Assembly (NCBI RefSeq): GCF_020034655.1
Contig: NZ_JAIQDJ010000001.1
Location: forward strand, 930,001 to 994,000
DNA length: 64,000 bases
DNA from: Thermomonas beijingensis
Lineage (GTDB): Bacteria; Pseudomonadota; Gammaproteobacteria; Xanthomonadales; Xanthomonadaceae
Direction of reading: 5' to 3'
This document shows, in pieces, positions 1 to 6,705 of this stretch; position 1 is the first letter of the stretch, and each line of letters begins with the position of its first letter. Made by a program: the position numbers and the translations under genes. The notes beneath the pieces were generated by a model, which was given only the letters and a program-made list of their open reading frames with translations, was not told where the DNA came from and made no database searches.

Positions 1-48
1 GGCATCTCGCAGTGGTCGGTGCAGGTGGGCTTCAAGTACAAATTCTGA
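1..48 (+). CDS. C-terminal end of an outer-membrane beta-barrel protein (partial)
   Basis: Only the last 15 codons are present; they read through frame 1 to a TGA at 46-48. The peptide ends in an alternating hydrophobic and aromatic strand (QWSVQVGFKYKF) with a terminal phenylalanine, the signature recognised by the BAM complex on outer-membrane beta-barrels. It could be the end of a TonB-dependent receptor or a porin; the rest lies outside the window. A strong hairpin terminator follows at 71-96, which supports this being the true 3' end of a gene. Confidence 0.55.
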   Translation, partial: GISQWSVQVGFKYKF

Positions 49-70
49 TCTTCAGCACCATTGCGGTACC

Positions 71-96
71 AAACGCCCGGGGAAACCCGGGCGTTT
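71..96 (+). terminator. Perfect 11-bp hairpin terminator with GAAA loop
   Basis: AAACGCCCGGG (71-81), loop GAAA (82-85) and CCCGGGCGTTT (86-96) form a perfect stem ending in a T-rich stretch, 22 bases after the stop of the upstream barrel-protein fragment. The flanking A and T runs make it usable in both directions. Confidence 0.8.
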
Positions 97-285
97 GCGT
101 TTGCACGCATTCTCTTCGAATCCCCGCTGGTCGTGCGTCAAGGTGCAGGCATCGTTGCAAGATTCTTGCCCGCTGATTGCGCATCATGAAGTCATGGCCT
201 GCATTTGTTGCAAGATTGCTCGGATGGCGATTCGCCAAGAACATCCTTGACCCGAAACACCCCCCGCCTCGGTTAGACTGCAAGT

Positions 286-1692
286 ATGAATACGACTATC
301 GATACGCCGCAATCGGCGGCCAGCCAATCCACCTCCACCCTTCCCACCATCAGCACCCACATCTACCCAAAAGGTGCGCTTGATGTGCTTTCGCGCGAGG
401 AAGTCGCGCGCTTGCGTGATGCCTCCGCGGGTGGCCTGCACGACCTGCTGCGCCGCTGCGCGCTGGCGGTACTCACCTCAGGCAGTGCGTCCGACGACCC
501 GCGCGCGGCGGCAGAGCTGTACCCTGAATTCGATATCGAAGTGGGGCAACAGGATCGCGGTGTGCGCATTGAATTGAAGCATGCACCTGCGATGGCGTTT
601 GTGGATGGGCAGATCATTGCCGGTGTCGCCGAGTTGCTGTTTGCGGTAGTGCGTGATTTGGCATTCACCGCGATCGACCTCAATGGCGATACCGAGTTGG
701 AGACTTCGAACGGCATCACCGATGCGGTATTTCGCTTGCTGCGCAATGCGCGCGTGCTGCACCCGGCTGACCCGAACCTGGTGGTGTGTTGGGGCGGGCA
801 TTCGATCGGGCAGGATGAGTACAAATACACCAAGCAGGTGGGCTATGAATTGGGTCTGCGCGGCTTGGATATCTGCACCGGTTGCGGCCCGGGGGCGATG
901 AAAGGGCCGATGAAAGGCGCCACCATTGCGCATGCCAAGCAACGTCGCCGGCGTACCCGCTATATCGGCATCACCGAGCCGGGGATCATCGCGGCCGAAT
1001 CGCCCAACCCCATCGTCAATCATCTGGTGATCATGCCGGATATTGAGAAGCGGCTGGAGAGCTTCGTGCGCTTGGGCCACGGCATCATCGTGTTTCCCGG
1101 TGGCGTGGGGACTTGCGAGGAAATTCTGTACTTGCTGGGAATTTTGCTGCGTGAAGAGAATTCACACCTACGCTTTCCGTTCATTCTTACCGGCCCAACG
1201 GCCGCAGCGCCGTACTTCGAACAAATCGACAAATTCATCCGCCTGACCTTGGGAGATGAAGCCGCGAACTTGTACCAGATCATCGTGGCCGACCCTGCCA
1301 AGGTGGCGAAGACGATGGACAGCGGCATCCTCAAGGTGAAGGAGCAGCGTATCGCGCAGCGTGATTCATTCTTCTTCAATTGGGCGTTGCATGTGCCGTT
1401 GGATTTGCAACAACCCTTCGTGCCCACCCACGAGCTGATGGCGGGGCTGGACCTGCACCACGGCCGCAAACCGCACGAATTGGCGGCCGACCTGCGCCGT
1501 GCGTTCTCCGGCATCGTCGCCGGCAACGTGAAGGAAGACGGCATGCGCCGGATCGAGGCGCATGGCCCATTCGAGATCCATGGCGATCCAGACATCATGC
1601 AGGCGCTGGATGCGCTGTTGCGCGCATTCGTGCAGCAGCGACGCATGAAGATTTCGGGTGACTACAAGCCCTGTTACAAGGTGGTGGGGTAA
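286..1692 (+). CDS. ppnN: Nucleotide 5'-monophosphate nucleosidase PpnN (LOG family)
   Basis: This 468-residue protein matches the PpnN/YgdH family in length (E. coli about 454). The family hydrolyses purine and pyrimidine nucleoside monophosphates to base and ribose 5-phosphate in the cytosol, and the E. coli enzyme is stimulated by (p)ppGpp. The Rossmann-like core shows VVCWGGHSIG near residue 165, a GCGPGAMKG turn near 197 and the LOG signature PGGVGTCEE near 271-279. The long N- and C-terminal extensions are those of PpnN, not of the short LOG cytokinin enzymes. The ATG at 286 is used; there is only a weak purine stretch upstream. The gene stands alone on its strand and is convergent with the RnfB-like gene, 9 bases from stop to stop. 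Confidence 0.93.
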   Translation: MNTTIDTPQSAASQSTSTLPTISTHIYPKGALDVLSREEVARLRDASAGGLHDLLRRCALAVLTSGSASDDPRAAAELYPEFDIEVGQQDRGVRIELKHAPAMAFVDGQIIAGVAELLFAVVRDLAFTAIDLNGDTELETSNGITDAVFRLLRNARVLHPADPNLVVCWGGHSIGQDEYKYTKQVGYELGLRGLDICTGCGPGAMKGPMKGATIAHAKQRRRRTRYIGITEPGIIAAESPNPIVNHLVIMPDIEKRLESFVRLGHGIIVFPGGVGTCEEILYLLGILLREENSHLRFPFILTGPTAAAPYFEQIDKFIRLTLGDEAANLYQIIVADPAKVAKTMDSGILKVKEQRIAQRDSFFFNWALHVPLDLQQPFVPTHELMAGLDLHHGRKPHELAADLRRAFSGIVAGNVKEDGMRRIEAHGPFEIHGDPDIMQALDALLRAFVQQRRMKISGDYKPCYKVVG

Positions 1693-1701
1693 CCGGTTGA
1701 T

Positions 1702-2121
1702 TCAACCGGATTGCATCTCGATGCAATCCACTGGGCAGGCCGGGATGCACAGCGCGCATCCCGTGCACAGGTCATCCAGTACGGTGTGCATGAATTTGGC
1801 GCCGCCCACAATCGCATCCACCGGACAGGCTTGGATGCATTTGGTGCAGCCGATGCAGTCGGCCTCGATGATGAGCGCCAATTCGCCGGGCCTGTGTTCG
1901 CCGCGACTACGGTCGTAGGGCTTGGCATCCACACCCAGGAGTTTTGCGAGTGCGCGTGCACCGGCATCGCCGCCCGGCGGGCAGTGGTCGATGTCCGCTT
2001 CGCCACGTGCCATCGCCTGTGCATACGGGCGGCAACCCTCAAAGCCGCACTGTCCGCACTGGGTTTGCGGTAGCAGGCGGTCGAGACGTTCGATCAGGCT
2101 GGCGGCGTTGGGCGAGGTCAT
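1702..2121 (-). CDS. RnfB-like ferredoxin (three Fe-S motifs, no membrane anchor)
   Basis: A 139-residue iron-sulfur protein. Residues 22-30 (CGQCGFEGC) plus Cys47 form the four-cysteine RnfB-type cluster motif. Two bacterial ferredoxin motifs follow, [12 protein letters not shown] near 89-100 and [12 protein letters not shown] near 119-130, each binding a 4Fe-4S cluster. RnfB proper is about 190 residues with an N-terminal membrane helix; that helix is absent here and no other rnf genes are in the window, so the protein is probably a soluble electron carrier. It lies downstream of metG on the same strand, separated by a long nested palindrome. The electron partner is unknown. Confidence 0.85.
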   Translation of the reverse strand: MTSPNAASLIERLDRLLPQTQCGQCGFEGCRPYAQAMARGEADIDHCPPGGDAGARALAKLLGVDAKPYDRSRGEHRPGELALIIEADCIGCTKCIQACPVDAIVGGAKFMHTVLDDLCTGCALCIPACPVDCIEMQSG

Positions 2122-2140
2122 AAGCGTGAAGATAGCAAGT

Positions 2141-2238
2141 GCCGTGGTGGCGTATCTGCTGCCGCGAAGTCAAGGAGGAGATGCCGGCATAGTGCCGGCA
2201 TCGGGGGCCATGAGCGGAAGTAGATACGCCACCACGGC
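2141..2238. repeat. Long nested palindrome between metG and the RnfB-like gene
   Basis: GCCGTGGTGGCGTATCT (2141-2157) is the exact reverse complement of 2222-2238, a 17-bp outer stem that extends inward with a few mismatches. Inside it GATGCCGGCA (2180-2189) pairs with TGCCGGCATC (2193-2202) around a TAG loop. The roughly 98-base element fills most of the gap between two minus-strand genes. It may be a transcript-stabilising or attenuating hairpin or a small non-autonomous repeat. It is unrelated to the REP sequences at 57-59 kb. Confidence 0.7.
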
Positions 2239-2255
2239 GCGTGAGATGCGCAATA

Positions 2256-4322
2256 TCAGCGCACCGGCATACCCGGTTGTGCGCCGGTATCGGCATCCAG
2301 CAGTGCCAATGCGCCACCATCAAATCCGGCCGACAGAATCATGCCCTCGCTGATGCCAAAGCGCATTTTGCGTGGGGCTAAGTTGGCGATGAACACCACG
2401 CTGCGGCCGATGAGTTTTTCCGGCTCGCCATAACTGGTGCGAATGCCCGAGAAAATCTGCCGCTGGCCGAGTGTGCCGGCATCCAATACAAAGCGCAGCA
2501 ACTTGTCCGAGCCATCCACGAAGCCGCATTCCAGCACTTTGCCAATACGCAAATCGAGCTTGGCGAAGTCGTCGATACCGATGCAGGCAGTCGTATCCGT
2601 GGGTACAGCGGTCTTGGCAGGTTGCGGCGCAGACTTGATTTCAGCTGGTGTTGCGCGGGGGGCTGGCGTGGCGAGTGTGTCCTTTGAAGCGTTCACCATC
2701 GCGGCAATCTGCTTCGGGTCGATACGGGTAAACAACGCCATGTAGGGCTGGATTGAACATCCCAGCAACGGCTCGACCACATCGTCCCAATGCGTGATCG
2801 GGGCAGCCAGGAAAGCTTCGGCTTGCGCTACCGTGCCCGGCAGCACCGGCTTCAAGGCCGCAGCCAACACCCGGAACAGGTTCAAGCCTTGCGTGCAGAC
2901 TGCCTGTAACTGCGCATCAGCACCGTCTTGCTTGGCCAGCACCCACGGCTTCTGATCGTCGATGTATTTGTTCGCTTCATCGGCCAGTGCCATGGTCAGC
3001 CGCAGTGCGCTGGCGGCTTCGTTGCGTTCATACGCATCGCGCACAGCCGTCAGCGCCTCCACGAAGCGCGTGTACTGTGCGGTGTCAGGCAGGCTCACGG
3101 CCAGTTGGCCATTGAAACGTTTTTCGATAAAGCCGGCGCAGCGGCTGGCCAGATTCACGAACTTGCCCACCACGTCGCTGTTCACCCGCGCCACAAAATC
3201 GGCAAGGTTCAAATCCACGTCGTCCACCCCGCCCGAGGTTTTGCCGGCGAAGTAATAGCGCAGCGCTTCAGGGTCCAGGCCTGCATCCAAGTAAGTGCGC
3301 GCCATGATGAAGGTGCCACGTGACTTGCTCATCTTCGCGCCATCCACCGTGAGGTAGCCGTTGACGTGCAAACGCGTGGGCGCGCGGTGGCCACTGCCGT
3401 GCAGCACCGCCGGCCAGAACAGGCCGTGGAAATTGACGATGTCCTTGCCGATGAAGTGGTGCAGCTCGGCCTGCGAATTAGTTTGCAGGTAGCTGTCGTA
3501 AGCAATCCCGGTTTGGGCGCAATAGTTGCTGAAGCTGGATAGATAGCCAATGGGCGCATCCAGCCAGACATAGAAATACTTGCCGGGTGCACCGGGGATT
3601 TCAAAACCGAAGTAGGGCGCATCGCGCGAGATATCCCACGCACGCAGGCCGCCTTCGGCATCCAGCCATTCCATCAGTTTGGCTTTGACTCCCGGCAGCG
3701 CGGTGTCGCCGGCTAGCCACTCGCGCAAGAAGGCTTCGAAGCGACCGACTTCAAAAAAATAATGCTCGGAATCACGTATTTCCGGTGTGGCCCCGGAGAC
3801 CGCCGACCTGGGGTCGATCAAATCCGTGGGGCCATAGGCCGCCCCACAAACTTCGCAATTGTCACCGTACTGGTCGGGCGATTTGCAGTTTGGGCAAGTG
3901 CCCTTGACGTAGCGATCAGGCAAGAACATGCCTTTGGCCGGGTCATAAAACTGCGCCACGCTGCGTTGGCTGATGTGGCCTGCGGCAAGCAGCTTTGCGT
4001 AAATCTGCTGGGTGATCTCGCGATTGGTCTGCGAATGGGTGGAGTCGTAGTGGTCGAAGGCCACGCCAAATGCGGCAAAGTCGCGCTCATGGCTGTCTTT
4101 GATGCGGGCGATGAAGTCCTCGGGGCTCACCCCGGCTTTTTCGGCTGCCAGCATGATGGGCGTGCCGTGAGTGTCATCGGCGCAGACGTAATGCACGCTG
4201 TCGCCTCGCATACGCCGTGCGCGCACCCAGATATCGGCCTGGATGTAACCCACCAGGTGCCCAAGGTGTAGCGGGCCATTGGCATAGGGCAGGGCGTTGG
4301 TGACAAGTGCAGTACGCGACAT
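2256..4322 (-). CDS. metG: Methionine--tRNA ligase
   Basis: Class I aminoacyl-tRNA synthetase of 688 residues that charges tRNA-Met using ATP. The HIGH-type motif HLGH is at residues 19-22 and KMSKS near 331-335. A zinc knuckle is visible between them (CPNC and CEVC near residues 143-159). From about residue 586 the sequence becomes the C-terminal tRNA-binding OB-fold (FAKLDLRIGKVLECGFVDG), preceded by an Ala/Pro-rich linker. This is the long, dimerising MetRS form typical of gammaproteobacteria. The RnfB-like gene follows on the same strand and a strong terminator lies upstream between it and the DUF2147 gene. Confidence 0.98.
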   Translation of the reverse strand: MSRTALVTNALPYANGPLHLGHLVGYIQADIWVRARRMRGDSVHYVCADDTHGTPIMLAAEKAGVSPEDFIARIKDSHERDFAAFGVAFDHYDSTHSQTNREITQQIYAKLLAAGHISQRSVAQFYDPAKGMFLPDRYVKGTCPNCKSPDQYGDNCEVCGAAYGPTDLIDPRSAVSGATPEIRDSEHYFFEVGRFEAFLREWLAGDTALPGVKAKLMEWLDAEGGLRAWDISRDAPYFGFEIPGAPGKYFYVWLDAPIGYLSSFSNYCAQTGIAYDSYLQTNSQAELHHFIGKDIVNFHGLFWPAVLHGSGHRAPTRLHVNGYLTVDGAKMSKSRGTFIMARTYLDAGLDPEALRYYFAGKTSGGVDDVDLNLADFVARVNSDVVGKFVNLASRCAGFIEKRFNGQLAVSLPDTAQYTRFVEALTAVRDAYERNEAASALRLTMALADEANKYIDDQKPWVLAKQDGADAQLQAVCTQGLNLFRVLAAALKPVLPGTVAQAEAFLAAPITHWDDVVEPLLGCSIQPYMALFTRIDPKQIAAMVNASKDTLATPAPRATPAEIKSAPQPAKTAVPTDTTACIGIDDFAKLDLRIGKVLECGFVDGSDKLLRFVLDAGTLGQRQIFSGIRTSYGEPEKLIGRSVVFIANLAPRKMRFGISEGMILSAGFDGGALALLDADTGAQPGMPVR

Positions 4323-4380
4323 CGGGGGGTCTATCAGGAAACGGGGTTTCGATTATCGCACGCAAGCGCGTTGCCCCTGC

Positions 4381-4413
4381 ACGCAAAACCCCGGGCAAGC
4401 CGGGGTTTTGCGT
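4381..4413 (-). terminator. 14-bp hairpin terminator after the DUF2147 gene
   Basis: ACGCAAAACCCCGG (4381-4394) pairs perfectly with CCGGGGTTTTGCGT (4400-4413) around a 5-base loop. It lies between the stop of the minus-strand DUF2147 gene and the start of metG, so it ends DUF2147 transcription and makes metG independently expressed. Confidence 0.85.
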
Positions 4414-4433
4414 CACACCGAACCTCAATGCAG

Positions 4434-4868
4434 TCAGTCCGCGCGTACCCAAGTGGCCGTGCGGCAAATGAAAGCCACGCAGCCTTTCACCTCCAGTTTC
4501 TTGCCACCATCGATCAGTTTGATCGACTTGGCATTGAAATTACGGTCTTCAGACGGCTTATAGCCCTTGCCGTCGCCCCATGTGCCGTCTTTTTGCGCCT
4601 TCAGATTCCACAAGGTGACGATGCCTACATAGGGCTTGCCTTTGTACTGCCCACTGCATTCATCGCAAGTGGCTGGCATGCCTAGGTTTTCGGTGATCTT
4701 GGCAGCCAGTGTCCCGTTCTTGGCCTCGTAGACTTCTGAAATTGTCATGGCCTTGCCGGATTTGTCGTCCAGTGTCTTCCACTTGCCAACCGGCGAGGTG
4801 GCATGTTGTTGCGCCGAAGCTGCGAATGCGAAGGATGCCAACAGTGTTGCCAAAATGATCTTGCGCAT
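4434..4868 (-). CDS. DUF2147 family secreted protein
   Basis: A 144-residue protein with a clear signal peptide (MRKIILATLLASFAFAASA, cleavage near residue 19-20). The mature part shows the DUF2147 pattern: VGKWKTLDDKSGKAMTISEVYE near the start and GTLAAKI, followed by two cysteine pairs (CDECSG, and GCVAFIC near the end) likely to form disulfides in the periplasm. The family has a lipocalin-like small beta-barrel and no firmly assigned biochemical role. It is a single-gene unit, divergent from the sulfotransferase gene and closed by a strong terminator. Confidence 0.85.
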   Translation of the reverse strand: MRKIILATLLASFAFAASAQQHATSPVGKWKTLDDKSGKAMTISEVYEAKNGTLAAKITENLGMPATCDECSGQYKGKPYVGIVTLWNLKAQKDGTWGDGKGYKPSEDRNFNAKSIKLIDGGKKLEVKGCVAFICRTATWVRAD

Positions 4869-5057
4869 GGATGTCCCCTCCCAGGGATGAGCAAGAGCGC
4901 GGCGCGCTCCTAATTGGCGTTATACCCCATTCGTAGGGGTATGGGGATCTGCCGGGATTGCCTGGCCAGTCGGGATTGAGCTGGCTTGGGGCTAAACTTG
5001 CGGGTTCGGATCATGCGGAAGAGGCAGGTGAATAACGTGGTTGATCGCAAGGATGAG

Positions 5058-6644
5058 ATGGCAGGTGCGTTTGATCCGCGGCCTATCTATCAGGCAGCCG
5101 TAGAGGCCTTGAACCGAGGGGATTGGCGGCAAGCAGCCGAACTGGCGCACAGGTTGTTGCAGCATTTGCCCGGGCATGCCGGGGTGCAGTTCGTTGCGGG
5201 TGTGGCAGCGATGAATCTGCAGCAGATGCCTCAGGCCATGCAGCATTTGCAGCAGGCGGTACGGCTGAATCCCGCACGTGCCGACTATGCCGCGCAATTG
5301 GCCAAGCTGTTGTCGGACGGGCGTATGTTGCGAGAAGCACTGACGGTTGCTGATGCTGCGGTCAACGCCGGTCCAACCGATGCGATGACCGCCGATACCC
5401 TTGGCGTGGTGTACACGCGCGGCAACGAGCACACCAAGGCCGTAGCAATGTTTGAACGTGCGGTTGCGCTGTTCCCGCAGCAGGCCGCGTTTCGCTTCAA
5501 TCTGGCAACCTCGCTGACGTTTGCCGGCCGACTGGAGGATGCCGAGCGCGAATATGAAGCCTGCTTGAGCCGGCAGCCACACTACTGGAAGGCCCATTTG
5601 GCCTTGGCGAAATTGCGCAAATCCGGACCGGACAACAATCACCTGAGTAGGTTGCAAACCCTGCTCGCCAGTTGTCCCGAAGCAGATAACGAAGCGCGCA
5701 TGTATTTGAATTTGGCACTGTCGGCCGAGTTGGAAGACTTGCGTGATGACGCGGCCGCGTTCAACCACCTGGTCGCCGGAAAGCAGGCCGGCGGAGTGGG
5801 CCGAAAAGGCAGTCGCGCCCGCGATGCCGCTCTTTTTGCGGCTGTACGTGAAGCCTTTCCAGAGTCGATTGCAGACAGCGCCATCGGGAGTGACAACGCG
5901 GAGCCGATTTTCATCGTGGGCATGCCACGCAGTGGTACCACCTTGATGGATCGCATCCTGTCCAGCCACTCGCAGGTGCATTCGGCAGGGGAGTTGCAGA
6001 ACTTCGGTGTCGTCCTCAAACGTGCATCGGGCAGCATCACGCCGGAGTTGATCGACGTGGACTGCATCCAGCGGGCGCGGCATTTGCCTTGGCAAAAAGT
6101 GGGCGATGCCTATGTGGCCAGCACCCGTCCTGGCACCGCCAGCAAACCACGGTTCACGGATAAATTGCCGCACAATTTCTTGTATTTGGGGCATATCGCG
6201 CAAGCCTTGCCGAAGGCGCGCATCCTCTGCATGCGGCGCAACCCGATGGACACTTGCCTGGGCAACTTCCGCCAGTTGTTCGCACAAAGTACGCCGTATT
6301 ACGACTACTCGTTTGATCTGCTGGATACTGGCGCTTATTACCTGCAATTTGATGCACTGCTGCGGCACTGGCAGCAGGTGATGCCCGGACGGATTCTGGA
6401 AGTGCACTACGAGGACTTGGTGGACGCACCAGAGGCCACCATGCGTATGGCGCTGGCGCATTGCGGTCTGCCGTGGGAAGACGCGTGCTTGCAGTTTCAA
6501 GACAACACCGCCCCCGTGGCCACCGCCAGTGCGGTGCAAGTGCGCGAGCCGCTGCATCGCGGTGCAATGCAACGTTGGAAACGTTTCGAACCACAACTTC
6601 AGCCATTGCGTGAATTGTTGGAGCAAGGCGGTATCGAAATTTGA
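5058..6644 (+). CDS. TPR-repeat sulfotransferase
   Basis: From the preferred ATG at 5058 (AAGGA four bases upstream) the protein has 528 residues. In-frame alternatives are ATG 5013, GTG 5028 and TTG 4986. The N-terminal half, about residues 10-220, is a tetratricopeptide-repeat solenoid (for example AMFERAVALFPQQAAFRFNL). The C-terminal half is a PAPS-dependent sulfotransferase domain: 5'-phosphosulfate loop VGMPRSGTTLMDR near residue 287, 3'-phosphate motif MRRNPMDTCLG near 393. The layout resembles bacterial relatives of tyrosylprotein sulfotransferase. It transfers sulfate from PAPS to an unknown acceptor, possibly a peptide. It is convergent with a TonB-dependent receptor and shares its terminator. 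Confidence 0.88.
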   Translation: MAGAFDPRPIYQAAVEALNRGDWRQAAELAHRLLQHLPGHAGVQFVAGVAAMNLQQMPQAMQHLQQAVRLNPARADYAAQLAKLLSDGRMLREALTVADAAVNAGPTDAMTADTLGVVYTRGNEHTKAVAMFERAVALFPQQAAFRFNLATSLTFAGRLEDAEREYEACLSRQPHYWKAHLALAKLRKSGPDNNHLSRLQTLLASCPEADNEARMYLNLALSAELEDLRDDAAAFNHLVAGKQAGGVGRKGSRARDAALFAAVREAFPESIADSAIGSDNAEPIFIVGMPRSGTTLMDRILSSHSQVHSAGELQNFGVVLKRASGSITPELIDVDCIQRARHLPWQKVGDAYVASTRPGTASKPRFTDKLPHNFLYLGHIAQALPKARILCMRRNPMDTCLGNFRQLFAQSTPYYDYSFDLLDTGAYYLQFDALLRHWQQVMPGRILEVHYEDLVDAPEATMRMALAHCGLPWEDACLQFQDNTAPVATASAVQVREPLHRGAMQRWKRFEPQLQPLRELLEQGGIEI

Positions 6645-6656
6645 AGTAACAATAAA

Positions 6657-6683
6657 AAAAACCCCGCCATAGGCGGGGTTTTT
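6657..6683. terminator. Bidirectional terminator between sulfotransferase and TonB receptor
   Basis: AAAAACCCCGCC (6657-6668), loop ATA, GGCGGGGTTTTT (6672-6683): a perfect 12-bp stem with A and T runs on both sides. It lies between two convergent genes and gives each a T tail. Confidence 0.92.
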
Positions 6684-6705
6684 GGTAACACATGGACTTG
6701 GGCGA

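Noticed and set aside
155-217. Direct repeat TTGCAAGATT at 155-164 and 208-217 as a regulator site for ppnN
   Set aside because: Only two 10-base copies with 43 bases between them, with no supporting promoter elements; chance cannot be excluded.
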